Notes under the pieces: model-generated | Seen by the model: the letters and a program-made list of their open reading frames with translations, nothing else | Told to the model about the DNA's origin: nothing | Database searches by the model: none | In this document: positions 17,224 to 27,516 of the stretch, one piece after another | How the letters are laid out: each line of letters begins with the position of its first letter | Numbering within the stretch: the stretch's first letter is position 1 | Position numbers and translations under genes: made by a program | Assembly: GCA_964423505.1 (NCBI GenBank) | Contig: CAYREX010000009.1 | Span: 1 to 64,000, forward strand | Source of the DNA: CAYREX01 sp964423505 | GTDB taxonomy: Bacteria; Fermentibacterota; Fermentibacteria; Fermentibacterales; JCC-6 | Direction of reading: 5' to 3' | Length of the DNA: 64,000 nt

Positions 17224-18233
17224 GGAGGCGGAGGTGGGCCTGGCTCGCCGCCGGGCTCCTTCTACTGGCGGTCCTGGCCCTGCTGGCCGGGTACCTCTGG
17301 TGCAGCCGTCCGCCGGGGAGGGGCCGGGAGTGCCGGCTCACCGTCGAGAGCGGCTGGGGGGTCCGGAGGATAGCCGAGGCGCTTGCCGACTCCGGGCTGG
17401 TCCGCTGCCCCGTCTACGTGCTCTACCGGTACTCCGCCCTGCAGGCGTCCCCGCCGCTGCAGGCCGGCACGTACGCGCTGGACGACGGCATGACCGCCGA
17501 CTCCATCCTGCTGACGATGGTCCGGGGAGACGTGGTCCCGACGCCGACCTCCTGGCTGACGCTCACCCCCGGCCTGACCCTGCCCCGGTCGCTGGACCTG
17601 GTCTCGGCCCAGCTCGGCCTCTCCCGGGCGGAGCTCGACTCCCTCGCATCGGACAGCGCCTTCCTCCGGGAGCTGGGCGTCCCCGGCCTGGAGGGATACC
17701 TGTTCCCCGAGACCTACGAGATGGCCGACTCGCTCAAGGCTCCGGAGGTGCTGGCAAGGGTGGTGGAGACCGGCATGAGGCGCTGGCCCGACGCCCTACG
17801 GGGGGACTCGTGCCCGAACGGCCTCTCGGCGGAGGAGACCGTCGTACTGGCCTCCATCGTGGAGAGGGAGGCGGCCGTGGACGGGGAGAGGCCTGTCATC
17901 GCGGGGGTCTTCCTCTCCAGGCTTCGCAGGGGGATGAGGCTGGAGAGCTGCGCCACGGTGCAGTACGCCCTTGGGGAGGTGAGGGAGCGGCTGCTCTACA
18001 GCGACCTCTCCGTGGAGAGCCCATACAACACCTACCGGGTGTCCGGTCTGCCGCCGGGACCCATATGCTCCCCGGGGCTCCCCTCCATCGAGGCGGCCTG
18101 TTCACCGGACACCGCCGGCGGTTACCTCTACTTCGTGAGCCGGGGAGACGGCAGCGGGACGCACCTGTTCGCGGCCACCCACGCCGGCCACATGGCCAAC
18201 AGGAGGGCTGTCTCGCGCGGGTCTGCGGATTGA
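17220..18233 (+). CDS. mltG: Endolytic peptidoglycan transglycosylase MltG
   Basis: This 337-residue protein has one N-terminal membrane anchor (residues 5-27), a LysM-like region (VESGWGVRRIAEALADSGLV) and the YceG catalytic domain. Visible marks are LEGYLFPETYEM, ASIVEREA with the catalytic Glu215, VIAGVFLSRLRRGMRLESCATVQY, and SPYNTYRVSGLPPGPICSPG. It cuts nascent glycan strands at the inner membrane and so sets strand length. The GTG start overlaps the RuvX stop. Confidence 0.92.
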   Translation: MRRRRWAWLAAGLLLLAVLALLAGYLWCSRPPGRGRECRLTVESGWGVRRIAEALADSGLVRCPVYVLYRYSALQASPPLQAGTYALDDGMTADSILLTMVRGDVVPTPTSWLTLTPGLTLPRSLDLVSAQLGLSRAELDSLASDSAFLRELGVPGLEGYLFPETYEMADSLKAPEVLARVVETGMRRWPDALRGDSCPNGLSAEETVVLASIVEREAAVDGERPVIAGVFLSRLRRGMRLESCATVQYALGEVRERLLYSDLSVESPYNTYRVSGLPPGPICSPGLPSIEAACSPDTAGGYLYFVSRGDGSGTHLFAATHAGHMANRRAVSRGSAD

Positions 18234-18304
18234 CGCGGGGGTACTGCGTCATATGCTTTCGATCATGGGGAGCGCCCACATACAGCCATATGGGAGGAGC
18301 GGGA

Positions 18305-18829
18305 ATGGGTGAGGGCAGGAAGCTCGGATTCCTCGAGAAGGCCATACGGCTCATACCGGGTTACAAAGGCTACAAGAGCAAGGAGGAGCGCCGCGACAAC
18401 GACCAGCTCTTCAGGATGCAGCTGGTAGAGAGGCTCGAGGCCCTGCGGAAGCGCGTTTACGGCTTCGCGGCCGACATGAAGGGTCCCGCGGCCCTCTCCG
18501 CCGTCGGCGGGCTGGACAGGGTGCACAAGAAGCTGGAGAAGGCAGCGGACGAGATACGCTTCGCGGACAGGGGATACCGCGGCTGGTTCGACATGCACAA
18601 GGTCCGGGAGGAGGAGCTGGACGATCTCTACGCCTTCGACGTCGCCCTCGCGGAGGACGTCGAGCGCATAGAGGAGGCGGTCGCCTCGCTGGAGGCCGCC
18701 GCGGCCGCCGGCACCGACCTCTCCGGCTCCATCCGGGAGATGGTCGGGCTGCTGGACGACCTCAGCTCGAAGATGAACTCCCGCAGCCAGCTGATGATAG
18801 ACCTGGAGAAGAACACGCCGGTCGACTAG
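18305..18829 (+). CDS. Helical protein paired with an SPFH protein
   Basis: This 174-residue, almost wholly alpha-helical protein has no signal peptide. It opens with IRLIPGYKGYKSKEERRDNDQLFR and later has a YRGWFDMHKVREEELDDLYAFD segment. I recall the same two patterns from uncharacterised proteins encoded next to SPFH/band-7 genes, but I have no function for them. ATG 18305 follows GGGAGGAGCGGGA. The SPFH gene starts 50 bases after its stop, so the two are likely translated together and may form a complex. Confidence 0.65.
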   Translation: MGEGRKLGFLEKAIRLIPGYKGYKSKEERRDNDQLFRMQLVERLEALRKRVYGFAADMKGPAALSAVGGLDRVHKKLEKAADEIRFADRGYRGWFDMHKVREEELDDLYAFDVALAEDVERIEEAVASLEAAAAAGTDLSGSIREMVGLLDDLSSKMNSRSQLMIDLEKNTPVD

Positions 18830-18879
18830 CGGGTCGCCGGGGACCGAGGCCGATGCACTCGGCGGAAGGATGATCAGGG

Positions 18880-20028
18880 ATGTTCAAGAGACTTGAGATA
18901 ATCGAGTACCTGGACGATACCGGCCGGGAGATAGTCCACAGGGTCCCGGAGGACGGGTCGGGGGAGTTCCGCCTCGGCTCGCAGTTGGTCGTCCGGGAGA
19001 ACCAGGAGGCCGTCTTCTTCAGGGACGGCAAGGCCATGGACGTCTTCGGCCCGGGCCGGCACACGCTGACCACCGAGAACATACCCATACTCACCGAGGC
19101 GGTCGGGCTGCTCTTCGAGGGGAAGGACTCCCCCTTCAAGGCGGAGGCCTACTTCGTCAACAGGAAGACCTTCACCAACATGAAGTGGGGCACGAAGGAG
19201 CCCATCATCTTCAGGGACAAGGAGCTCTCCATGGTCCGCCTCCGGGCCTTCGGCAGCTTCTCCATGAAGGTGGATCAGAGCCAGCTCTTCGTGAACAAGC
19301 TGGTCGGGACCGAGGGCAGGTACTCGACCGACGAGATAGAGGGCTTCCTCAAGGGGATGATAATCTCCAGGCTGGCGGACCTGCTCGGCGAGACCCTGGA
19401 GAGCATCTTCGACCTGGCCAAGTACTACGACGAGATCGGCACGCTGGCCAAGTCCAGGCTCGGTGACGACTTCGAGAAGTACGGCATCAACATGGTCGAC
19501 TTCTACGTTCAGGCCATCACGCCGCCGGAGGAGGTCCAGAAGCGCATAGACGAGCGTAGCGCCATGGGCGCCCTGGGCGACATGAACCAGTACATGCGCT
19601 TCAAGACCGCCACCGCGATGGGCGACGCGGCTACGAACGAGGGCGGCGGAGGGGCCGCCGGTGCAGGCGTCGGCATGGGTGCCGGCCTGGGCATGGGCAT
19701 GACGATGGCCAACATGATGGGCCAGACCATGCAGCAGGGCGGAGGCTCCGGAGGCTCCGGCGGAGGAGGCGGGGGCGGAGGCGCGGCTCCCACCGTCACC
19801 TGTCCGTCCTGCGGGGCTGACGTCCCCGAGGGCAAGTTCTGCCCGCAGTGCGGCAAGCCGCTCTCCGAGGCCTGCCCGTCCTGCGGCGACTCGGTCCCGG
19901 CCGGGGCGAAGTTCTGCCCCAACTGCGGCCAGAAGCTCGGTGGCGCCGCCGCCTGCGCCAAGTGCGGCGCGGAGCTGGCCCCCGGCGCCAGGTTCTGCCC
20001 GGAGTGCGGAGAGAAGCAGGGGGAATAG
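18880..20028 (+). CDS. SPFH/band-7 protein with C-terminal zinc ribbons (YdjI-like)
   Basis: This 382-residue protein lacks a membrane anchor. Residues 1-235 form an SPFH domain of the virion-core/YdjI type (LVVRENQEAVFFRDGK, FGPGRHTLTTENIPIL, VRLRAFGSFSMKV). A Gly/Met-rich flexible stretch (255-305) follows. Three or more zinc-ribbon pairs close the protein (CPSCGADVPEGKFCPQCG, CPSCGDSV...CPNCG, CAKCGAEL...CPECG). YdjI-type proteins gather stress proteins such as PspA at the membrane in Bacillus. A scaffold role here, with the preceding helical protein, is inference. Confidence 0.85.
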   Translation: MFKRLEIIEYLDDTGREIVHRVPEDGSGEFRLGSQLVVRENQEAVFFRDGKAMDVFGPGRHTLTTENIPILTEAVGLLFEGKDSPFKAEAYFVNRKTFTNMKWGTKEPIIFRDKELSMVRLRAFGSFSMKVDQSQLFVNKLVGTEGRYSTDEIEGFLKGMIISRLADLLGETLESIFDLAKYYDEIGTLAKSRLGDDFEKYGINMVDFYVQAITPPEEVQKRIDERSAMGALGDMNQYMRFKTATAMGDAATNEGGGGAAGAGVGMGAGLGMGMTMANMMGQTMQQGGGSGGSGGGGGGGGAAPTVTCPSCGADVPEGKFCPQCGKPLSEACPSCGDSVPAGAKFCPNCGQKLGGAAACAKCGAELAPGARFCPECGEKQGE

Positions 20029-20034
20029 CGGGGC

Positions 20035-21708
20035 GTGCGGAACGCGCTGACGGTCCACGGTCTCCTCGAGGAGGCCGCGAGGCGCTCGCCGGGGAAGGTC
20101 GCCCTCTCGGACGACCACCGTGACCTGACCTACGCCGACTGGTGGCGGGTGGCCGGGGCCATCGCCGGTCGCCTCTCCGGCGCCGGAGCCGGCAGGGAGA
20201 CCGTCGTCGGCGTGGTCACGGACAGGTCGGCGTTCCTTCCCTGCGCGTTCACAGCCGTCTCCATGATAGGCGCCAGGTTCCTGGCCACCAACCCCGGATG
20301 GCCTCCGTCGGACTGGGAGCGGGTCTTCGGGAGATGGCCCTCCAGGCTGATACTGAAGCTCGAGGGAACCGGGCTCGATGTGCCGGTGCCGGAGGGAACG
20401 GAGTTGCTCGAGCTCCCCCCGGACATCTACCACGGGGCGGACAGCGTCCTCGAGCCGTTCGACGCGACGCCGGAGAGGGAGGTCTACCTGAACGCCACCT
20501 CCGCCTCCACCGGCCAGGCCAAGATCGTCCCCACCACCCACGCCCAGCTGCTGGCGAACACCGCAGGCGTCTGCAGGACCATGGGGCTCACACCGGACGA
20601 CGTTCACCTCTCCCTCTTCGGCGTCTACGGCCATCCCCACGAGCTCTTCATGAGGGGGCTATACCTCGGCGGCCGGACGGTGCTTACCGAGAGGCGCTAC
20701 CCCAGGGACCTGCTGGAGGTCCTGGGGGAGCAGCGGGTCACCGTGATCATGGGCCTCCCCCCGCAGCTGGGGAACCTCTCCCGGCTTTGGGAGCGGAGCG
20801 AGGAGGAGCCGGCGGACCTGAGGCTGGCCGAGGCGGGCGGCATGCACGTCACCACCGAGCTGGCCGTCGGTTTCAGAAAGCGGACCGGCGTCGACCTGAT
20901 ACCGGTATGGGGCAGCACCGAGACCTCGGGCGTCGGGCTGGTGGGCAGCCCGGACGCGGAGGGCTTCGACCACGTGGTGGACGGTTACCAGATGGAGCTC
21001 CGCGACGCCGACGAGGAGTCGGTGGTGGTATCCGGACCAGGAGAGCTCTGGATTCGGGGCCCCGGGGTAACCGCGGGCTACGCCGGAGACAGGGCCAAGA
21101 CGGAGGAGGCCTTCCGGGACGGCTGGTACAGGACGGGCGACATGTTCAGCCGGAAGGGAAGCAGGCTCCGGTTCCTCGGCAGGCGGGGAGGGCTCATAAA
21201 GGCCTCCGGCCTCAAGGTCTATCCCCTCGAGGTGGAGCTTGCCCTGCTCAGGCATCCCGGAGTGGTGGAGGCCTGCGTGGTGGGCAGGGACCACCCGCTC
21301 AGGGGTGAGATGCCCACCGCCTACATCGTGCCCAGGCCGGGCGTGGAGCTGACCGCGGCCGGCATCCGCGGCTTTCTCAGGCCCATGCTGGACGAGCACA
21401 AGCTGCCCAGGCTCATCCACTTCGTAAGGGGCCTACCCAGGACCGCCGGCGGCAAGATAGACAGGAAGGCCATAGGCGTCCGGGAGATTGCCCCGGACTA
21501 CCGCAGCGAGCTGCTGAGGTCGGACGTCGAGCTGGTGAGGCTGCTGAACCACCGGACGGAGCTGATGGAGAACATAGGCGGCGGCTTCGACCCCACATGG
21601 GTCGACGAGCAGGAGGACAACGCCGTGGGTCACAACCCGGGGCCGATGCCGGACGGCGCCCTCAGGAGGATAATGAGGTTCATCATCCAGGAGCTCGGCA
21701 GGGGCTGA
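20035..21708 (+). CDS. AMP-forming acyl/aryl ligase fused to a chorismate-mutase-like domain
   Basis: This 557-residue fusion has residues 1 to about 485 as a complete ANL-family adenylating enzyme. The ATP motif appears as SASTGQAK. Also present are WGSTETSG, WYRTGD, GRRGGLIKASGLKVYP and the late Lys in PRTAGGKIDRKAI. Residues 488-557 match an AroQ-type chorismate mutase: LLRSDVELVRLLNHRTELMENIG, then the tail NPGPMPDGALRRIMRFII, which closely resembles the mutase part of DAHP synthase fusions. The loop that normally carries the Lys and second Arg of the active site reads GGGFDPTWVDEQED, so catalysis may be lost and the domain may bind rather than convert. Start is GTG 20035. DAHP synthase begins one base after the stop. 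Confidence 0.75.
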   Translation: MRNALTVHGLLEEAARRSPGKVALSDDHRDLTYADWWRVAGAIAGRLSGAGAGRETVVGVVTDRSAFLPCAFTAVSMIGARFLATNPGWPPSDWERVFGRWPSRLILKLEGTGLDVPVPEGTELLELPPDIYHGADSVLEPFDATPEREVYLNATSASTGQAKIVPTTHAQLLANTAGVCRTMGLTPDDVHLSLFGVYGHPHELFMRGLYLGGRTVLTERRYPRDLLEVLGEQRVTVIMGLPPQLGNLSRLWERSEEEPADLRLAEAGGMHVTTELAVGFRKRTGVDLIPVWGSTETSGVGLVGSPDAEGFDHVVDGYQMELRDADEESVVVSGPGELWIRGPGVTAGYAGDRAKTEEAFRDGWYRTGDMFSRKGSRLRFLGRRGGLIKASGLKVYPLEVELALLRHPGVVEACVVGRDHPLRGEMPTAYIVPRPGVELTAAGIRGFLRPMLDEHKLPRLIHFVRGLPRTAGGKIDRKAIGVREIAPDYRSELLRSDVELVRLLNHRTELMENIGGGFDPTWVDEQEDNAVGHNPGPMPDGALRRIMRFIIQELGRG

Positions 21709-21709
21709 C

Positions 21710-22465
21710 ATGGAGATAAGGGCCGTAAGGGTAGGCAGCGTCCTGATAGGCGGCGGCAGCCCGGTCCTCATCGCCGGTCCCTGCTCCGTGGAGGGCGTCG
21801 AGATGCTCCGGGAGGTGGCGGAGGCCGCGCAGGCCGCGGGTGCAGGCATACTCCGGGGCGGCGCCTTCAAGCCGAGGACCTCCCCCTACTCCTTCCAGGG
21901 TCTGGGCCTGGAGGGGCTCAGGATGCTGCGCGACGTCGGACGGGAGCTGGGCATGCCGGTGGTCAGCGAGGTAATGACCATCGCCCAGATAGAGCCAGCC
22001 CTGGAGTACATCGACATGATACAGGTGGGGGCGCGCAACATGCACAACTTCCCCCTGCTCTCCGCCCTGGGGATGGTGGACGCCCCGGTCCTCCTGAAGC
22101 GGGGCTTCATGGCCACGGTCGAGGAGTGGCTCATGGCGGCGGAGTACGTCGTGAAGGAGGGGAACTCCCGCGTCGTCCTCTGCGAGAGGGGGATAAGGAC
22201 CTTCGAGACCTGGACCAGGAACACGCTGGACATATCTGCGGTGCCGCTGGCCAGGATGATGGGCGGATACCCCGTGGTGGTCGACCCCTGCCATGCCGCG
22301 GGCAGGAGGGACCTGCTCGAGCCGCTCAGCCTCGCGGGACTTGCCGCCGGGGCCGACGGGATAATGCTGGAGGTCCATCCGGACCCGGACAAGGCGCTCT
22401 CCGACGGAGGCCAGTCGCTCTCCCCGGAGGGGCTGCGGCGGCTGGCCGCGAAGCTGCTGGGATAG
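21710..22465 (+). CDS. aroF: 3-deoxy-7-phosphoheptulonate (DAHP) synthase, type I-beta core
   Basis: This 251-residue enzyme condenses PEP and erythrose-4-phosphate, the first step of the shikimate pathway. Motifs are IAGPCSVE, RGGAFKPRTSPYSFQG, VSEVMT, QVGARNMHNF, LKRGF, CERGIRTFE, and VDPCHAAGRRDLL, which hold the metal and PEP ligands. It has only the barrel. The N-terminal ferredoxin-like or chorismate-mutase regulatory domain found on many relatives is absent. The mutase-like domain sits on the preceding protein instead, one base upstream, so a two-protein regulatory complex is possible (inference). KDO-8-P synthase is a related alternative, but SVEG and the KPRTSPYSF motif favour DAHP synthase. 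Confidence 0.9.
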   Translation: MEIRAVRVGSVLIGGGSPVLIAGPCSVEGVEMLREVAEAAQAAGAGILRGGAFKPRTSPYSFQGLGLEGLRMLRDVGRELGMPVVSEVMTIAQIEPALEYIDMIQVGARNMHNFPLLSALGMVDAPVLLKRGFMATVEEWLMAAEYVVKEGNSRVVLCERGIRTFETWTRNTLDISAVPLARMMGGYPVVVDPCHAAGRRDLLEPLSLAGLAAGADGIMLEVHPDPDKALSDGGQSLSPEGLRRLAAKLLG

Positions 22466-22616
22466 GTGCTTCCGGGGCCGCTCACAGCGGGATTCAGCGA
22501 AGAAGACGAGTACGTGAGCCGCGGCCCGCACAGCCGGGTCGCCGTGCGGAAGAGGACGGAGTCGACGCGGGACCGTGCACGGTAGCCTGCGGGGAGGATG
22601 ACCAGGGAGGTACGGG

Positions 22617-23654
22617 ATGCATATAGGGATGCTGACCGGAGGGGGGGACGCCCCCGGGCTGAACGCGGTGATAAGAGGTGTCGCGGTCAGGGGCGTGACC
22701 GGAGGCCACACGGTGACCGGGTTCCTCAGGGGCTGGAAGGGAGCCATCGAGGACGAGTCGGTCGACCTGACCCCCGACTCTGTCCGGGACATCCACATGC
22801 AGGGCGGTACGATGCTGCTCTCCTCGAGGACCAACCCCTACAAGGTCGAGGACGGCCTCGAGAGGATAGGGAGGACCATCGAGTCCCGCGGGGTCGACTG
22901 CCTGATAGCCGTCGGGGGCGAGGACACCCTCGGGGTGGCCAGGCAGCTCTCCGACGAGGGCCTAAGGGTAATCGGCATCCCGAAGACCATAGACAACGAC
23001 GTCGGCGCCACCGACTTCACCTTCGGCTTCGACACCGCCATCAACTACGTGATGAGGGCGCTTGACATGCTGCACACGACCGCCAGGAGCCACGAGCGTG
23101 TCATGGTGGTCGAGATAATGGGCAGGCACGCCGGCTGGATGGCCATGCACGGCGGAATGGCCGGAGGGGCTCACGTCATCCTGGTGCCCGAGGTGGAGTT
23201 CGATACCGACGAGGTCTGCGAGCTACTCAGGAAGCGGTACGAGGGGGGCAACCGCTACGCGATAGTGGCCGTGGCTGAGGGAGCCATGGACCCGGGACTC
23301 GCCAGGCACGTGATGCACTCGGCAGAGACGGACGCCTTCGGGCACGTCCAGCTCGGTACCGGCATCGGCATAGGCGAGGTCCTCAAGAACGAGATAGCCG
23401 ACAGGACCGGCCTGGAGACGAGGCACGTGGTCCTGGGGCACGTTCAGAGGGGCGGCTGCCCATCGGCGTTCGACAGGGTGCTCGGCACAAGGCTCGGCGT
23501 GAAGGCCGTGGAGATGGCCGAGGAGGGCATGACCGGGATGATGGCTGCACTCAGGGGGATAGAGGTCGTACCGGTACCGCTCGCGGAGGCGGTTGGTACT
23601 CTCAAGACCGTGCCGGAAGACCAGTACGGGGTCGCCAGGCTCTTCTTCGGCTGA
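22617..23654 (+). CDS. pfp: 6-phosphofructokinase, predicted pyrophosphate-dependent
   Basis: This 345-residue protein phosphorylates fructose-6-phosphate. The two positions that separate donor types are both in the pyrophosphate state: GGEDT with Asp103 (ATP enzymes have Gly) and PKTIDND with Lys123 (ATP enzymes have Gly). Other marks are TGGGDAPGLNAVIRG, MGRHAGWMA and LGHVQRGG. The reaction would be reversible and serve both glycolysis and gluconeogenesis. ATG 22617 follows GGGAGG. It is the first gene of a four-gene glycolytic operon, 14 bases before gap. The 151 bases before it hold no clear promoter. Confidence 0.9.
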   Translation: MHIGMLTGGGDAPGLNAVIRGVAVRGVTGGHTVTGFLRGWKGAIEDESVDLTPDSVRDIHMQGGTMLLSSRTNPYKVEDGLERIGRTIESRGVDCLIAVGGEDTLGVARQLSDEGLRVIGIPKTIDNDVGATDFTFGFDTAINYVMRALDMLHTTARSHERVMVVEIMGRHAGWMAMHGGMAGGAHVILVPEVEFDTDEVCELLRKRYEGGNRYAIVAVAEGAMDPGLARHVMHSAETDAFGHVQLGTGIGIGEVLKNEIADRTGLETRHVVLGHVQRGGCPSAFDRVLGTRLGVKAVEMAEEGMTGMMAALRGIEVVPVPLAEAVGTLKTVPEDQYGVARLFFG

Positions 23655-23668
23655 CCGGGAGGTATGAC

Positions 23669-24681
<1,013 letters not shown>

Positions 24682-24685
<4 letters not shown>

Positions 24686-25878
24686 TGGCGAGGAGCCTGC
24701 GGAGCGCGGAGCTCGAGGGCCGCAGGGTCCTCCTCAGGGCCGACCTGAACGTCCCGCTGGAGGAGGGGGAGGTGGCCGACGAAACGAGGCTGGAGGCGGT
24801 CCTGCCCACCGTCCGGTACATCCTGGAGGAGGGCGGGTCGGTAATAGCGATGAGCCACCTGGGACGCCCCGGCGGCTCCCGGGACGAGTCGCTCAGCCTT
24901 CGGCCGGTGGCCGAGAGGCTGGGGGAGCTCCTCGGGAGGGACGTCTCCTTCGCCCCGGACTGCGTGGGGGCGAGGGTGGCAACCCTTGCCGCCGGGATGC
25001 GCCCCGGCGACGTCCTGCTGCTGGAGAACCTCCGGTTCCACCCGGAGGAGAAGGCCGGGGACAGTGGATTCGCGTCGGAGCTGGCAGCCCTGGCGGACCT
25101 CTACGTGAACGACGCCTTCGGGACCTGCCACAGGGCCCACGCCTCGATGACCGGCGTCCCGGAGGTCATGGGCGGCGGCTACATGGGCTTCCTGGTGCAG
25201 AGGGAGCTGGAGGTCTTCGAGGAGGAGCTCTCCGACCCGGATAGGCCCTTCGTGCTGCTCCTCGGCGGGGCCAAAGTCTCCGACAAGCTGCCGGTGATAG
25301 AGAACCTTCTGGACAAGCTGGACACGGTCCTCATCGGCGGTGGCATGGCCTTCACCTTCATGAGGGCGGAGGGCATGGAGATCGGCGGCAGCCTCCTGGA
25401 CGAGGAGAGCGTGGACAGGGCGGCGGAGACCCTCCGCGCGGCTGGGGAGAGGGGCGTCCGGGTCCTGCTGCCCGCGGACGTCGTCGTGGCGCCCTCGCCG
25501 GAGGAGCCGGAGAGCGCCGCGACCGTCCCGGCGGAGGACATCCCGCGCGGCATGAAGGGTCTGGACATAGGGCCGGAGACCGTCGACCTCTTCGCAGGCG
25601 AGCTCTCCGGGGCCGGCACCGTCGTCTGGAACGGCCCGATGGGGGTCTTCGAGGTCGAGCCTTTCGACGAGGGCACCAGGCGGCTGGCGGAGGCGCTGGC
25701 CCGGGCGACCGACGGCGGCAGCTTCACCGTGGTAGGCGGCGGCGACTCCGCCAGGGCGCTGGCCGAGGCCGGGCTGGAGGAGGGGGTATCCTTCGTCTCC
25801 ACCGGCGGCGGTGCCTCGCTTACCCTGCTGCAGGGGCGGGAGCTCCCCGCGGTCTCCGCGCTGGGAGGTGGCTCATGA
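24682..25878 (+). CDS. pgk: Phosphoglycerate kinase
   Basis: This 398-residue protein is full length for the family. The N-lobe has RADLNVPLE, SHLGRPGG and LENLRFHPEE. The hinge and C-lobe have LLGGAKVSDKLPVIENLL, GGGMAFTF, WNGPMGVFE, and GGGDSARALAEAG with STGGGASL at the end. It transfers phosphate from 1,3-bisphosphoglycerate to ADP. Two adjacent Met codons are possible starts. The first (24682) overlaps the gap stop as ATGA. Its own stop overlaps tpiA the same way. Confidence 0.95.
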
Positions 25879-26621
25879 GCAGGCTGGTGGGCGGCAACTG
25901 GAAGATGAACGGCAGCATCGGCGGCACACGCGAGTACATGGAGGAGCTCTCCCGGCTCGACTACGCCGGCACCGGGGCGGAGATGGTGATATTCCCCACC
26001 TTCACCCTCCTGCCCGCGGCCGCCGAGAGCGCCCCCCGGGGCGTCGCCGTCGGCGGACAGGACATCTTCTGGGAGGAGTCGGGGGCCTTCACCGGCGAGG
26101 TCTCGGCCGGGATGCTCCGCGACGCCGGGGCCACCTGGTTCCTGGCGGGACACAGCGAGCGGCGGCACGTCATCGGCGAGGACGACGACACCGTGCGCAG
26201 AAAGCTCGCCGCCGGGCTCTCAGCCGGCCTCTCCGGCATCCTCTGCATAGGCGAGCTCCTCTCCGAGCGGGAGGAGGGAAGGACCGGGGAGGTCCTCGAG
26301 CGGCAGCTCCGCTCCGCTCTCTCCGGCATGGACGACGGCATGGCGGAGCTGCTGGTCGTAGCCTACGAGCCCGTCTGGGCCATAGGCACCGGCAGGACCG
26401 CCACCCCGGAGCAGGCGGAGGAGGCCCACTCCTTCGTAAGGGGCGTCCTCGGAGAGCTGCTGGGCGACGGGAGGGCCGCCGAAGCCAGGATACTGTACGG
26501 GGGCAGCGTGAAGCCGGCCAACGCGTCGGAGCTTCTCTCCAGGCCGTCAGTGGACGGCGCCCTGGTCGGCGGCGCCAGCCTCAGGGCGTCCGACCTGGTC
26601 GCCATAGCAGGGGCCGGCTGA
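25875..26621 (+). CDS. tpiA: Triosephosphate isomerase
   Basis: This 248-residue TIM barrel has GGNWKMNG (catalytic Lys), AGHSERR (catalytic His), AYEPVWAIGTG (catalytic Glu) and the phosphate loop around LYGGSVKPAN and LVGGASL. It closes the operon pfp-gap-pgk-tpiA, which covers the trunk of glycolysis from fructose-6-phosphate to 3-phosphoglycerate, apart from aldolase. The ATG overlaps the pgk stop. Confidence 0.95.
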   Translation: MSRLVGGNWKMNGSIGGTREYMEELSRLDYAGTGAEMVIFPTFTLLPAAAESAPRGVAVGGQDIFWEESGAFTGEVSAGMLRDAGATWFLAGHSERRHVIGEDDDTVRRKLAAGLSAGLSGILCIGELLSEREEGRTGEVLERQLRSALSGMDDGMAELLVVAYEPVWAIGTGRTATPEQAEEAHSFVRGVLGELLGDGRAAEARILYGGSVKPANASELLSRPSVDGALVGGASLRASDLVAIAGAG

Positions 26622-26631
26622 CCCTCCCGGC

Positions 26632-27516
26632 GTGAAGGGGAACCGGGCCGGTCGGGCAGCAGCCGGGGTACGCAGGTACCTGACCCACGGGCCGCCGCTG
26701 GGGAGGAGCTCCCTGAGGGTCGGCATAGCCGCCCTGGGCCTGCTGGTCTGGGTCCTGGTGAGGCAGGTGCTGGCGGAGGCGGCCATGGCCATCTCCCCGG
26801 CCCTCTCCCTGCTGGACGGGCTGGGCATCGGCGGCGCGCTGGCCCTGGTGCTTCTGCTCCCGCTGTGGGACCTGACCTGCGTGGGCCTGCGCAGGGGCGT
26901 GCGCCACAGGTACCTGATGTTCGGCATGACCGCCGTCCTGCTCAGCCCCTTCGTGGTCATAGTCATCGTCTCCGGTCTGGAGCCCACCTCGTGGGACGGC
27001 TCGTGGGCCATCTCCTGCCTCACTCTGCTCCTGCTGGCCGCCGCCGAGGAGGTCCTCTGCCGCGGGTTCCTCATGGACAGCCTCTCCGTCGCCAACAGGA
27101 GGTCCGTCGGGCTCCTGCTCTCCGGCATCCTCTTCGGCGTCCTCCACGTGGGCAACGAGTCGGCTACCGTGCTGGGCATCATGAACATCATCCTCGCCGG
27201 CATCTTCTTCGGCATACTCCGCCTGATAAGCGGCGGCCTGGTCTACCCGGTCCTGGTGCACTGGGTATGGAACCTGCTCACCGGGATGGTGGTCGGATGG
27301 AGGGTGAGCGGCTACGCGGACCTGCCAAGCCTCTACCGGCCGGCGAAGTCCCCTCCATGGGGAGGGTTCGGGCCGGAGGGGTCGCTCCTGTTCACCTTCG
27401 CCGTCGTCTTCGCCATCGGCCTCGCGGTTGTGGAGGGCGCGGTGCATATTCCCCGGGGCCGCAGGGACCGGACGCGGGGCGGGGACAGACGGAAGGGAGC
27501 CCGGGAGCCGGGATGA
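26632..27516 (+). CDS. CPBP-family intramembrane metalloprotease
   Basis: This 294-residue membrane protein starts at GTG 26632, ten bases after tpiA. It has about seven hydrophobic segments and the three CPBP motifs in order: AAAEEVLCRGFL (Glu-Glu-x-x-x-Arg), SGILFGVLHVGN (Phe-x-x-x-His) and LVHWVWNLL (His-x-x-x-Asn). The family is related to Rce1/Abi and cleaves peptide bonds inside the membrane, with varied targets such as prenylated or bacteriocin-related proteins. The C-terminus is a basic cytosolic tail. Its stop overlaps the next gene's start. Confidence 0.85.
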   Translation: MKGNRAGRAAAGVRRYLTHGPPLGRSSLRVGIAALGLLVWVLVRQVLAEAAMAISPALSLLDGLGIGGALALVLLLPLWDLTCVGLRRGVRHRYLMFGMTAVLLSPFVVIVIVSGLEPTSWDGSWAISCLTLLLLAAAEEVLCRGFLMDSLSVANRRSVGLLLSGILFGVLHVGNESATVLGIMNIILAGIFFGILRLISGGLVYPVLVHWVWNLLTGMVVGWRVSGYADLPSLYRPAKSPPWGGFGPEGSLLFTFAVVFAIGLAVVEGAVHIPRGRRDRTRGGDRRKGAREPG

